In this document: positions 46,401-55,931 of the stretch, one piece after another
Numbering within the stretch: the first letter of the stretch is position 1
Layout of the letters: the number at the start of each line of letters is the position of its first letter
Assembly: GCA_964019055.1 (NCBI GenBank)
Contig: OZ025207.1
Coordinates: 21,396,617-21,460,616 of the forward strand
Length of the DNA stretch: 64,000 nt
Direction: 5' to 3'
DNA from: Anthopleura xanthogrammica
Lineage: Eukaryota > Cnidaria > Anthozoa > Actiniaria > Actiniidae
Position numbers and translations under genes: made by a program
The notes under the pieces: generated by a model
Told to the model about the DNA's origin: nothing
Database searches by the model: none
The model's input: only the letters and a program-made list of their open reading frames with translations

Positions 46401-46459
46401 ATTAAGAGAAAACTTGTCTTACCCGGTGAGATGGTGTAACCATCGTCTGTATCAGCCAT
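31454..46459 (-). CDS. RGS22: RGS22-like multi-RGS-domain protein
   Basis: Regulator of G-protein signalling family; RGS22 proteins carry several divergent RGS domains and are best known from testis and ciliated cells. Phase-consistent exons: 46459-46423 (ATG), 45935-45856, 45730-45653, 44762-44645, 43363-42917, 42239-41857, 41057-40301, 39514-39359, 38966-38632, 38016-37954, 37482-37296, 36730-36535, 35797-35598, 34603-34486, 34207-34093, 33959-33821, possibly 33710-33676, then 33544-33421, 33138-33033 and 31592-31454. Hallmarks: FVDFFNTFLSLP near the N-terminus; first RGS-like block (GMHAFRRFLRGTMGEHIFSF...LGSYWAPKFVVHREKI) in the exon at 43363; later blocks FYDYVERVRDDTALIRLQFW, FAWFRTYLQEQSSEIPLLFW, LVNDLTFWKEV and TSVYIDSELPPKIQ. 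The exon at 42239 encodes a run of about 20 Glu, and the exon at 41057 a Ser/Thr-rich linker. At least one exon between 33033 and 31592 is unresolved, and the 3' end is uncertain. Confidence 0.82.
32515..32625. repeat. Dispersed repeat, partner at 36230-36340
   Basis: Both contain TCTCGTGCGGAAYGYTCATC, AGCTGAATCGCAAGTTTT and a following GCTGACAGCA...TTTGACCA block. Both copies are in introns of the RGS22-like gene. Confidence 0.7.
34860..35400. repeat. 86-bp minisatellite, about six copies
   Basis: The motif ACCACGACCTGCACCATC recurs at 34881, 34967, 35053, 35139, 35225 and 35311, an exact 86-bp period. The unit is CAT-rich and contains ATGATCATGATCAT. CAT-rich DNA continues on both sides (34680-35510). 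Intron of the RGS22-like gene. Confidence 0.93.
35915..36125. repeat. Two tandem copies of a dispersed repeat
   Basis: Units of about 100 bp with ACAAAAGACRTGRC, GCCATGYTGGTTGRCATA and CAAGTCATCCAACATGRYGG. A third copy is at about 50915-51010. Intronic in the RGS22-like gene. Confidence 0.65.
37555..37645 (+). mobile_element. tRNA-like SINE head
   Basis: TTGGGCACTGGTCTCTCATG then AGGTCGTGAGTTCAACATCT resembles a tRNA-derived SINE head. Intronic. Confidence 0.45.
38150..38515. repeat. Five tandem 57-bp units joined to SINE-body remnants
   Basis: CTGAAACAACCTCTGGGCTG and ATCTAAGTCAGGGC units repeat from 38150 to 38440. They run directly into a SINE-like body (TTTAGAGTATTAGG, GCGAGTGTACTACCGCTGTG, CTTGATTCCC). 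Intronic in the RGS22-like gene. Confidence 0.8.
39709..39952. mobile_element. Inverted-repeat element, followed by a second palindrome at 39960-40085
   Basis: TTATCATTCAAATTATTTTT is mirrored by AAAAATAATTTGAATGATAA. Right after it CGCAAAATATCGAGATTTGT is mirrored by ACAAATCACGATATTTTGC around the centre at about 40005, so two foldback elements adjoin. Confidence 0.75.
40185..40240 (+). repeat. Possible 5S-rRNA-like SINE fragment
   Basis: TTAAGTCTAGCCGGTTTGGC and then TACATGGATGGGTGACC resemble the 3' half of 5S rRNA. No 5' half is present, so it is at most a degenerate 5S-derived SINE relic. Confidence 0.3.
41140..41275. mobile_element. MITE of the 'AGACCATGTGTCATTC' family (copy 2)
   Basis: AAACCATGTGTCATTCCCAA at one end and GGATGACACGTAGTCTGAAA at the other, with ACACATGAATTTGGATACAA inside. 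Intronic in the RGS22-like gene. Confidence 0.8.
43600..44575. repeat. 57-bp minisatellite, about 17 copies
   Basis: Head-to-tail units contain CCTGWAACAACCTCTGGGC, GATCTAAGTCAGGGCA and AACACACAGATYGAA. Spacing of the GATCCAAG motif is exactly 57 bp at 43623, 43680 and 43737. Variant units (GGCAGATC or GGCTGATC, CTTCTAAC or CTTCAAAC) are interleaved. The array ends in a SINE-body remnant (GCACCCGGAGAAAAACCCC). It is in an intron of the RGS22-like gene. Confidence 0.93.
46095..46385. repeat. Polypurine GAAGA/GAACA repeat
   Basis: A nearly pure purine strand built from AGAAGAG, AGAACAG and finally (AGAGAAG)n, with an A17 run near 46291. It is in intron 1 of the RGS22-like gene. Long open frames on both strands (Arg/Glu-rich or Leu/Phe/Ser-rich) are artefacts. 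Confidence 0.92.
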
Positions 46460-46671
46460 TTTCTATTTATATCTTACTTCATCCAAGTAAACTTTCATAA
46501 CGAACGAAGTCTGTCCAGCTCATTGTAAAGAAATGAGCTCAGAATCAGACGTAAAGACGACGTTCGTTTGTTCTTTCGATCCGCATGCTTAATTAGCTCG
46601 TCATCAATCTCATGCATGACGTCACACGAAATCATGGACGCGCAGCAGTTTGACATAACTGAGTTCTGAAT

Positions 46672-46768
46672 AGACCCCTTGCACTAATACCCAACATGAG
46701 GGTCAAAACAATGAAAACAGTTCTTTTGTTTGACCCCAAGACTGGGAATTAGTGCAAGGGGTCTATAG
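46672..46768. mobile_element. 97-bp MITE with TAGACCCCTTGCACTAAT ends
   Basis: TAGACCCCTTGCACTAAT at the left is mirrored by ATTAGTGCAAGGGGTCTA at the right, with an inner GGGTCAAAACA / TTGTTTGACCC pair. Related half-sites (CCCCTTGCACTA-like) occur near 31770, 39660 and 53690. Confidence 0.85.
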
Positions 46769-46795
46769 ATCGCTTTAGTTTGCTTGTAATAATTT

Positions 46796-46939
46796 GCCAT
46801 TTCAGACCATGTGTTACTCTTTTGAGAATAAGATTCTTCATTTAGATTCACATCTATATATATTCATGTGTTTTCTTATGTGCAACAGTTAGACAAAGAA
46901 TTGATACATCTAGGGAATAACGTGGCCTGAAATTTCTTT
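46796..46939. mobile_element. MITE of the 'AGACCATGTGTCATTC' family (copy 3)
   Basis: CATTTCAGACCATGTGTTAC at the left and TAACGTGGCCTGAAATTTC at the right are inverted, with TTCATGTGTTTTCTTATGTG inside. Confidence 0.75.
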
Positions 46940-47106
46940 ATTTCTAAACTTAAACTCGATATTGGTAAGCTCTCTTTTAAAATAACATTAATACTTCGTA
47001 TAAATTAAACGTTTAGTTCGTCAGTTGAAATTCTTTTCTTCTCTTGAAATTCTTTTCTCCTATTGAAATTCTTTTCTTCTCTTGAAATTCTTTTCTCCTA
47101 TTGAAA

Positions 47107-47172
47107 TTCTTCTGTTCTGTTCTGTTCTGTTCTGTTCTGTTCTGTTCTGTTCTGTTCTGTTCTGTTTGTTCT
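47107..47172. repeat. (TTCTG)n microsatellite
   Basis: Twelve or so uninterrupted TTCTG units, preceded by four TTGAAATTCTTTTCTYCTCT-like repeats from 47026. Confidence 0.9.
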
Positions 47173-47647
47173 GTTTCCTTTCTCTTATCAGTGCGATGTC
47201 CCACCCACGCCTGCTCACGATAGGACTGAGATACGCTGAGGAAGAGGACTTGCATTTTAGCAAATTCCTTTAGTCTCTTAACTGATCTCACTACCATTTT
47301 CACTTTATCAAGTTCACTAACAAAACAAGTCCAACCATTTGGTATCAATATTTTCAATTTTTAAACGTCGTTTTCTTTTTATTTCTTACCGATATTATCA
47401 AATCTTTTCCTAATCGCCCACGAGTTTTGTGGTTTGATAACGGCAATATCTCGTCATCTTTACCAAGTCGTATAGCGAGCAGATGTTCAGCAGTGCTTCG
47501 ATTATCACACTTGCTACCAAAATCTCAGGTGCGCTGCTCGACTCGTTAAATGTTTTCTCTTTTCACCTAATGGAATAACATTATAGACAAGAAAATACGG
47601 AAAGCAGCAAAGTTTTTTGACCACTACCAGGGTAAGCTGTTATAACC

Positions 47648-49528
47648 ATGTTTAGTGAAGGCTATTACCAGACGGAGCTTTACAAGCGAAGATGGATTAT
47701 GCTAGCAGTCTTTTGCCTTCTCTCCTTGACCAACTCAGGCCAATGGCTCATGTTTGCAGCCGTCAGCGATATTGTTCAGTCCTATTACGGAGTGTCAGCT
47801 TTCGGGGTGAACTGTCTGTCGATGGTTTTTATGGCTGTGTACATCGTATTCATCATTCCTGCATCGTGGATTCTCGATCGTTATGGTCTGAAAGTAAACA
47901 CATTATTCGCGGCTGGGTTTAATGTTCTTGGAGCATGGCTCAAATTCTGCGGTGCTTCGAGTAAAGGAGGTTTCAACTGGGTAGTGGCTGGTCAAACGGT
48001 CACCGCTGTAGCACAGTGCTTTATTCTCGGTGTCCCACCTCGCCTAGCAGCGGTCTGGTTTGGTCAGAACGAGCGAGCTACTGCTACAGCTCTTGGCGTC
48101 TTTGCAAGCCAGGTCGGTGTGGCGCTGTACTTTGCTTCTGTCCCTTTGATCGTCCCTCGTTCATCTCAAATCTCCTTGATCAGCGATGGATTCCAAATGC
48201 TCTACGGAGGGGTATCGATTCTCTGCAGTCTAATTGGCGCTGCAACATTGATTGCTTTTGAAGACGCACCGCCGATGCCGCCCAGTCAATCCCAGGCAGT
48301 TCTACAGGAAAAACAAAAGTGCTTCAGAATGTCCTACAAGGAATCATTTCGTCGGCTGTTTGGTAACGCGTCGTACGTGTTTCTGTTGATTGCTTACGGG
48401 ATCTATGCCGGGGTTCAGTATACAGGTATGAAGTGTGATGATGCTTGTTGAATGAAACACTCATTTTCACCATCACTATTTATCGGTAGATGGTTGGTGT
48501 GCGGTGCTTTGATCAGTTCTACATCGGATGGCTCGGCATAGTAGAACATTTTTTCTTGATGCGGAAAATTAATGTCATCAATAATTCATCCTAAACTCCA
48601 GAATATTCACCATCATTTGAATGTATGTATGGTCTTTTTAGAATATACTCAGTGCTCCAGTACTTTGATGAAGCCATCAAAATAAAAAATAATAATTGAC
48701 TGTCTGACTGACTGACCGACCGACCGACCGACCGGACTGCAGTCGACCGACTGACCGACTGATGGAAAAAAACCCACAGAAATCCTTGGAGTGGGAGGAT
48801 CAGTACAACAGTGACCCGTTTTTGAGCAAAAGGTAAAAAAGATAAAAAGGGGATATAAAATATAGCATCAAATAATCAGATGCACTTGTTTATGCTCATA
48901 TTTTCCCGTGTGTTCTGCAGTGGCAACTCTCCTTAACGAGATGGCGTCCCAGAAATTCCCAAATCAAGACGTCATGATTGGATTACTGGGGTTCGTATTC
49001 GTCCTCTCGGGTCTCCCCACCACAGTCTTGGCTGGCATCTGGCTGGACAGGACCTTAGCATACAAGCGTGGTACCATCTTCTTGCTATCTACCGCCTTCC
49101 TGGCAATGGTTGCATTCACCATCACCTTGGAATTCGCTCAGAGCATCTACGGCCTCTTCCTGGTACTTGCAGTTCTGGGTTTCTGCGCGACATCTTTTCT
49201 TCCCCTGGGGTTTGAGTTCGCAGCAGAAATAACGTACCCTGTACCGGAGGGAACATCAGCTGGCCTCCTCAACACTTCAGCTCAGTGTTTTGGAATCTTT
49301 TTCATCGTGTTAATCGGGAGTCTTGTTGAGAAGGCCGGGGCTCTCGTTGGGTGCCTGGTGTTGAGTGGTGCGCTGTTGTTAGGCGTTGGTCTGCTTCCAT
49401 TGGTGAGAGCAGATTTGCAGCGACGGTCTGTTGATATGTATGGAGATGAAGCGATGGATATCAATCTACCTGACAGAGAGAGGTTTGGTTCGAGCTATCA
49501 GCAGATACCAATGGTAGTGTCTGACTGA
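47648..49528 (+). CDS. FLVCR-like major facilitator transporter (SLC49 family), two exons
   Basis: A polytopic plasma- or organelle-membrane carrier; characterised SLC49/FLVCR members move choline, ethanolamine or heme. Exon 1 is 47648-48425 (donor GTATGA) and exon 2 is 48921-49528 (acceptor TGTTCTGCAG). They join in frame as ...GVQYT|VATLLN... to give 461 residues. Family signatures include YKRRWIMLAVFCLLSLTNSG at the first membrane span, SYYGVSAFGVNCLSMVFM, RLAAVWFGQNERATATALG (the loop 4-5 signature) and LPLGFEFAAEITYPVPEGTS near TM10. About 12 hydrophobic segments are visible. The length is close to that of animal FLVCR/SLC49 proteins without long tails. Which paralogue it represents (FLVCR1/2, or the A3/A4 branch) cannot be settled by eye; the EITYP-EGTS motif favours the FLVCR branch. 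Confidence 0.88.
48695..48765. repeat. (ACCG)n-like repeat in the transporter intron
   Basis: GACTGACCGACCGACCGACC and further GACCGACT units. Confidence 0.8.
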
Positions 49529-49989
49529 AGGAAAATTGGACTTTGAACTCAGAAATGATCAATGATATATTATATAATTAACTGATTAGCGTTTGTTTAG
49601 CCATTCCGTATTAAGAAGGTTCATGTAAACACGTGGGGGAGGGGTGCAGATCACTAGAACGGCAAAAAGGGCGGATGGTAAAGTCTTTGTTGCATGTTGC
49701 ATACCAAGACACTATAACTTATACAAATATTAAATTATCATGCATCCACAAATCACATTCCCCATGCAAGTAAAATGTAATCTTGGAAATGAAAACTTGA
49801 ATTGAAGGCTTCCTCTTGGAAGTCGATCTTGATTAGTGAAGGTTGTGTATTGGCAATCAAATTGGATTAGATTTTCTAAGAGCTGTTTTCCCAGTACGTT
49901 GATAAAGATGGATTTGGCTCTCTGGTCTGTAGGGTTGCAATGCTATTAGCAATTTGGCCCTTTGGCAATTACCAAACCACAATCTATTG

Positions 49990-50210
49990 GAGAGTCCAAA
50001 AACAGGTCCCTGCGCCATCTTGAAAGGTAGCCGTGCCTTTGCATCAAAGTGAGACATGAGTTGACCTTGCAATGATAGAGACATGTGAATAATTGTCCAA
50101 GGTGTATGAAAGGTCTCTATCATTGCAAGGTCACTTTATGTCTCAATTCGGTGCAAAGGCATGGCTACCTTTCAAGATGGAGCAGGGAACTGTGCTGGGG
50201 ACTATTGTAA
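49990..50210. mobile_element. MITE family with GTTCCCTGCGCCATCTTGAA ends (copy 1)
   Basis: GCGCCATCTTGAAAGGTAGC at the left is mirrored by GGCTACCTTTCAAGATGGAG at the right, with a GCAATGATAGAGAC/GTCTCTATCATTGC stem in the centre. Copy 2 is at 60898-61062. Confidence 0.85.
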
Positions 50211-50632
50211 AAATGGTCGGCACATTAATATCACGATAACAATGTCTACAAACATCATAAATGTCCACCTATAATTCTGCAATCTTTTGTATGGTTCACC
50301 ATGCAAGAACCACTGTAAAATACAAACGAAACAATAAACAACTGCAAAATACATGGCCAGTTTATTCTTGTTAACTATGTACAGTTCTTACAGATAATCT
50401 TATGTAGGAATGATGCAGTAAGTTGAAGCAGTGTTTCAATGATTTGCAAGCATTTTGTGTTACTCATACCCACTACAAATCCCAGACAACTCGCTACATT
50501 TTGGGATGTCTGGGTTGCCGGCTTCTGTCAATTAAATTTCAAATAGTCTGAGTTAGTGTTTTTTGATTGATGGAAGCAAAAAGTCCAGAGGCCAGGGTCT
50601 CTGAAGAATCACCTGATCCAGTTTTTCCATAC

Positions 50633-50768
50633 TTGAGACCAGGTGTCATTCCCTAGAGCATCATTTCTTTGTTTAATGGTTGCATTTGAGAAGACACATG
50701 AATATGGATACAACTCAAACAAAGAATTTTATTCTCAAGAGAATGACATGTGGTCTGAAATAGGAAAT
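50633..50768. mobile_element. MITE of the 'AGACCATGTGTCATTC' family (copy 4)
   Basis: TTGAGACCAGGTGTCATTCC at the left and GAATGACATGTGGTCTGAAA at the right; interior shared with copy 2 (ACACATGAATATGGATACAA). Confidence 0.85.
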
Positions 50769-51039
50769 CATTATGCCTAGTAGATGGATATGGTCCATTA
50801 TAGAAATGCTGTAAACAAGGTTTGTTTACATTGTTACATGACAACAATAATTTATTGTTGTAACTTGTTTAATTCCTTATAATTATGTGGCATGGTATGC
50901 ACCCCATGAGAATAAAAGGATAAAAGATGTGGCTGCCATGCTGGATGACATAACAAAAGAAACCAACACCAAATCCTCTGTTCCGTTCGACCAACATGGC
51001 AACTATTGTCACATGCACCCCAAGAATACCTAGAAGTCT

Positions 51040-51395
51040 TTAAAGGGGCACTTGGATGAAAATCGATGAAAATTGGAAATACATTGAAACTTGGTTAAAT
51101 TTATCTATATATGGCCCCAATAGTAGCCAAGCAACATATTTTCTTCACAGTCAAAATTGGCAGATAAAGATTATATATTTTTCTCAGCATCTAAATTGTG
51201 AGTAAATGACATCATTTACTCAACCCTATTGTTCTTTTAGTTTTTAAACCAAAATTTCTAAACTGCGAGTGGCTTCCAGGCTAAAATTTTTGCCAATCTG
51301 GTTTTCATAATCATGATTGAGTCATATTATTCTTAAATACTTGAACTATTTGGACTTTCAAAAAATGGGGCATTTTCATCCAAGTGCCCCTTTAA
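51040..51395. mobile_element. 356-bp TTAA-flanked MITE
   Basis: The TIR AGGGGCACTTGGATGAAAAT at the left is mirrored by ATTTTCATCCAAGTGCCCCT at the right, each abutting TTAA (51040-51043 and 51392-51395). This fits piggyBac- or Kolobok-type mobilisation. Confidence 0.87.
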
Positions 51396-51552
51396 GATAC
51401 ATGAATGATTCATGAAATTTTAGAGCTAATCAAGTCTTGGTATTTTTTCCATGAGATTTTACCCACATTCTTATTAGGATTCTTAGACAGATGTCATAGA
51501 ACTGAAACAAATGCTTTTGAATAGACCTTTTTATTATAGATATTTTTTCCAT

Positions 51553-51700
51553 TTCAGACCATGTTTCATTCCTTTGAGAATAAGATTCTTTGTTTGAGTT
51601 GTATCCTTATTCATGCGTCTTAAATCTAATGTGTAACTGTTAAACAAACAAATAATACTCTAGCAAATGACACAGTCTGTAATGGGAAAGATGGTCTTTT
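51553..51700. mobile_element. MITE of the 'AGACCATGTGTCATTC' family (copy 5)
   Basis: TTTCAGACCATGTTTCATTC at the left, GACACAGTCTGTAATGGGA at the right, with TTTGTTTGAGTTGTATCC inside. Confidence 0.8.
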
Positions 51701-52144
51701 ATATCGAAGAGTTTTTGAAAGAAGTGAGTAAACTCACAAATTGTGTTTAATTTCATCATCTAAAGCTTGATTGGCTGTTCTGAGTGCTTGAAACCTTCTA
51801 AAACCTGCTAGAGTGGTTTTGCTCAACCTGTGAAACTCTAATCAATGCCATGAACCTCTTTCAATATTAATTTTTTCCTTTCATCTCACATGCATGCATA
51901 TATGTAAGCCATGCCATTGTTATATTTTGTAGCTTCATCTAGTCTCAAAGCTACATATCCATGGTCTCTATTTTGACATGCAAAAACCAGTGATTATAAG
52001 AACATAATAAGGGTTAAAAATGACAACTTCTCAATGACCAGACAATATAACCTGCAACATCAGAGTGATCAACATGTGACCAGTCAAGAGGACTGGCCTA
52101 AGAAGCATTTGGCTGATGGACAAGTACCAATTCATGCTTCCAAA

Positions 52145-52378
52145 TCTTGAATTATGGGATGCTGAGGGGGCAAACGTGGAAATATTTATAAAGTATAGAA
52201 TGGCAGGGTAATTACTTCCTCAAATAATTTTATGCTTTCATGTTTCCATATTGCTACCAACAAATTCATTTGGTTTTTAGATGTGCTTCTCAGTGGATAA
52301 TGTTTAATTATATAAAAAGACACCCTGACAGCTATACTATAATTTTTCCAATAATTGCCCCCTCAGCATCCCATAATG
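52145..52378. mobile_element. Inverted-repeat element with ATTATGGGATGCTGAGGGGG ends
   Basis: ATTATGGGATGCTGAGGGGG at 52152 is mirrored by CCCCCTCAGCATCCCATAAT near 52357-52376. The interior is AT-rich and noncoding. Confidence 0.85.
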
Positions 52379-52504
52379 TCTTACTTAGAACAATAGAATT
52401 CAAAATGGCCACTGTATGATCAGTAAAATTGTCTATTAGACAATAGCGAAAACAATCTCTGTTGCAGCAGTTTTCCCACTGGAATTAAAATCTGGTCCCA
52501 CAAG

Positions 52505-52820
52505 CAACAATTAGCAGTTATTCGCCGAAGGCGAAGTGATTATCAATGAATATTTACCGAGCGGCGAGTCTTCGAGCTGCGAGGTAAATATTCATCGATA
52601 ATCACTGAGCCTGAGGTGAATAATTGTTTTAGTATAAATAAAAAGGTGATTATTTCAAAAAAGAAAGAAGGAAACAACATTGAAAGTGAAAATATTTTAT
52701 TTTTTAAAAGCGCGACGGTCACGCTGACAGCCATTTTGTCCGAAAAGGTGATTATCAGCTGATAATCCGAGATAGAAAACCAATCAGAGCGCGCGATTTT
52801 GTATAATCACCTTTGTATTT
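52505..52820. mobile_element. Foldback element with CCAATCAGAGCGCGCG end
   Basis: GTGATTATCAATGAATATTT and its mirror AAATATTCATCGATAATCAC flank TACCGAGCGGCGAGTCTTCG. The element seems to extend to CCAATCAGAGCGCGCG (about 52780-52795), a motif also present at 30060. Confidence 0.65.
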
Positions 52821-53517
52821 ATACTAATATTCAGTATTCAGTAGACCTACTTTTCGCACTGATGATGCACTAGAAGTGCGAAAGCTCGGTAAATTATTAA
52901 AAATTTGTGGAAGAAAGAAACGTAAACAATATATTCAGTATCTTTTTTAAAGAGTACTACAAGGATTACTAGTGCAATTTTGTTATATTTTCACAGGACA
53001 ATAAACAATTGAAACAATTAAAAATAATTTTTCAAGTAATCAGAGTTTTCAATTCTGAGATATTCTAGCTAATTTGTTGAGCTTGTGGGACATAGCAATG
53101 GTAACTAAGGGGAGTTGGGACCATGAATTTTTGGGCAGACATTGATCAGTGGTTATTTTTAGCCCTTGATACATTAAAACATTATAATTGATTACATTCA
53201 GTTTTTATGATCAAGACCTTTTTCTTCGTAATTCATGTGAAATTCCTTAATTTTAATCATCTGCAAGAAATTTCTCTGGTCCACATATGCAGATCAGACT
53301 TATGCCTTGCACAAAGTGTTCAATAAGCCTAGCATCAGGATAATCCAAACCTAAAAGATAATTGGTCCCTGAGTGCCAAGCTATCTGAACACTAACTGAG
53401 GTCTTGAATGAACTTGATTTATAAATTGAGATACGTTTTGAATTAATATTTATAGATAATTAAAACCATTCCTTTGTTCTCTTCTGTGACTGTTACACAA
53501 TGGTTCCTGCTACACAG

Positions 53518-53655
53518 GGCTAAAAATAACGGCCGCTCAACGGTCAATGTCTGGCCAAATTTGGTACTAGACCAGTCAAATACGGTTTTGAACTGACATG
53601 TTGACCCGTCAAATTTGACCGGCGTACGACTGGCCGTTATTTTGAGCCCTGCTAC
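53518..53655. mobile_element. Inverted-repeat element, GGGCTAAAAATAACGG ends
   Basis: GGGCTAAAAATAACGGCC at the left is mirrored by GGCCGTTATTTTGAGCCC at the right. A related element lies at 59325-59480 (GCTCGAAATAGCGGCC / TATTTCGAGCCC). Confidence 0.75.
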
Positions 53656-53688
53656 ATGTAAGTTATAACTGCTTGGAGTATAATACAG

Positions 53689-53820
53689 ACCCCTTGCAGC
53701 ATGTCCGAATGCAGCTCAATTTGGAGGACAAAATTTTCCAGCTCTCAGGAGATTGAAATTCTTTTGTTTTGTCCTTCAAATTGTCAGAGCTGCTTTGACA
53801 TCATGTTAAAAGGGTCTAGA
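53689..53820. mobile_element. Small inverted-repeat element (relative at 2945-3055)
   Basis: AGACCCCTTGCAGCATGTC at the left and GACATCATGTTAAAAGGGTCT at the right, with the CAGCTCTCAGGAGATTGAAA core shared with 2945-3055. Confidence 0.7.
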
Positions 53821-54348
53821 TATTTATTCAGCCATTTCTCAAACCATTGCCTTTTTGTCAACGAAGAAAATTTAGAAAAGGTCTGTTTTAAGATATGTAT
53901 AAACGTAAGAATATGAATTAAGTACTGCATTGTTTTTTTTTAATGATCAATATAAATAAGTTAAAAGGAACCAGCTAAAATTATGGCAAGCTGTACCTGG
54001 TTTTAATCTTGAAGCAAATCAGCTTTCAAGTAAGCCATTCCATTATTTCAAGTCAATGTTTTTTCTCTTTTCCATAGCAACATCCTTTGAACATCTCAAG
54101 GCAGTTGGGTTTTTAACTTGACTCCTCATTATTCAAAGGTATTCTGAATTTTCTTTGAATTCCTTTGCCTGCATAAACCTATTTCCTTCAAAGAAGAAAT
54201 TCCACTTGACATATCCTTAGGCAACTTTTCAAAATTGCTTCTCTTGCTTCTTCAGCTATGGCACTTTGTATAATACCTTGAATAGTAGTGTGACCAAAAT
54301 GACATGATTTTTCAAATTCAATTCATATTTGATGTGTATTCAATGGTC

Positions 54349-55931
54349 TCATAATGTTGCTAGTATTCTGGAGAATGATATGAGAAATCCAATAAAGGAT
54401 TGTCCTGCACCCCAGAGAAATGCAACATACACTGGCATTGTAATGTTTGCAGTTCTATAAACAGCTGCTATTGTTGCACCTGGAAGAAAATGGTAAACAG
54501 CAATATTAAATATAATTCAACCTTCAAATTTTATCGAAATCAAATTTAATGAAATCAAAATGTTTTCACCTTAAAAAAATTTGTATTTGCCTTATTAAAT
54601 ATTAGTGTGTCCTAAAAGTAAGGCTTCTTTGATTTCAGTTCTGTTTATTTGCCCTAGAATATAGTACAGGTATATGGTACCCTGAAACCGGCTCAGGGCT
54701 GATCATAGTCAGGGTATAGCCAATTCACAGGTTGAGTGTTGCAATTTAGATCAAGTGTTAGGTTATATGATGAGGGAAAACCAGAGAACCCAGAAAAAAT
54801 TTATCCTTGAATCAAGGGAGAAACTTAACAAACTCTACTCGCATGTGATGATGAGTCAAGGAATCAAACTTGAACCCCCGGAGCTGAGAGAAGAGTATAT
54901 GAATATTGCTACCCCACCCTTGATACCCCTGACAACAAAATTAATGAAACTGAATTTTTTTCACCTTAAAAAATGTTGTATTTGCCTTATTAAATATTAG
55001 TGTTTCCTAAAAGTAAGGCTTCTTTGATACAGTTCTGTTTATTTGCCCTAGAATCATCCATTTGATTCAGCCCATCCCCCCTCCTTGAAAGAACAACAGC
55101 AGGAGATCCCTGATTTTAGTTACAACCTCTCTGGGGAAATCATTCGAAAGACAAGGAAATGGGAGTAATTCTTTGAAAAATCAAGATAACACACATCAAA
55201 GGGGAGATTTTCTTCAATTATGAATTACAGGAATACAATGTACGTCAATTCATGAATAAACAAACGACTCCAAAGTATTCCTATCTGCCATTTGTGAATG
55301 ACCTCTGGCATATAATTTATATTTCAAAGAAGACAAAATATCTAGATTGAAAAATGTTTTCTCATGATGAAAGGAAAAGCGCCAAATACAGTCAGGTCAA
55401 GGAAGGAGGAATATAAAAGTAAAGTATTCAATGATAGCTATTTAGTTTAATAAAATTAGAAGGAATATAAAGTGTAGGACTCACTTGTTACAACTCCCCC
55501 ACTGATGGGGTAAAGGAAGCCAATAAAAATAATTACGATAGGAAAAAATCTTCCTCTTGTGTGTTTGCGAAGTGCGCTAAAAGCTACACAGGCAGCTATA
55601 CAATGGATAATCACCGAACCAGCCAGGCACCACAAGAAAACCTGGTACCACATCCCTGGAAAAAAAGAATAAGAGAAACCTTAGAAGGAAGAATCTTGGA
55701 GCATACAGAGTTAGTTGAGCATGGTAGTGTTTGGAATGACTGTACTTGAGAAATATGGAGGCGTACACTAAAGAATCCAGTAAATTTGGAAGTTCAGTTC
55801 ATTATATGATACGTTTAGCATCTTTAACTTGTCAGTGATTGACGATCTCTATAATATAGACCTTAAAACTTCAAACCACATTTACAATTATACTCACGGC
55901 CGAACGATTCGAGCTTTTCTTTGGCATCCAT
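54349..55931 (-). CDS. TMEM170: TMEM170 family membrane protein, three exons
   Basis: A small multipass protein; vertebrate TMEM170A is implicated in ER and nuclear-envelope membrane shaping. The exons 55931-55898 (ATG), 55655-55485 and 54479-54349 (stop TGA) join in phase to give 111 residues; vertebrate relatives are about 130-145 because of longer N-termini. The sequence starts MDAKEKLESFGRMWYQVFLW, has three hydrophobic segments (about residues 14-36, 47-67 and 83-108) and ends SFSRILATL, the conserved TMEM170 C-terminus. The SGGVVTS-AT-IAAVYRTA segment matches the family's loop before the last span. It is divergently oriented to the CDF transporter gene. Confidence 0.9.
54665..54940 (-). 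mobile_element. tRNA-derived SINE with one 57-bp tail unit, in a TMEM170 intron
   Basis: On the minus strand the order is head, body, tail: ATCAAGGGTGGGGTAGCAAT, then GGGGGTTCAAGTTTGATTCC, then TCTCCCTTGATTC, TTCTCTGGTTTTCCCTC, and finally the GACTATGATCAGCCCTGAGC tail related to the 57-bp minisatellite. Confidence 0.75.

Larger units (their letters stand above)
46460..47647. promoter_or_regulatory. Divergent region between RGS22-like and FLVCR-like genes
   Basis: About 1.2 kb separates the two start codons. It contains two MITEs and a (TTCTG)n run at 47107-47172. Promoter motifs are not identifiable by eye. Confidence 0.4.
49529..54348. other. 4.8-kb gap made largely of MITEs
   Basis: At least seven inverted-repeat elements (listed separately) occupy much of this interval. 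No exon of a recognisable gene was found. Confidence 0.6.

Noticed and set aside
45914..46500. Long Arg/Glu-rich and Leu/Phe/Ser-rich frames on both strands
   Set aside because: They are translations of a polypurine repeat in intron 1 of the RGS22-like gene; only the 37-nt first exon at its end is real.
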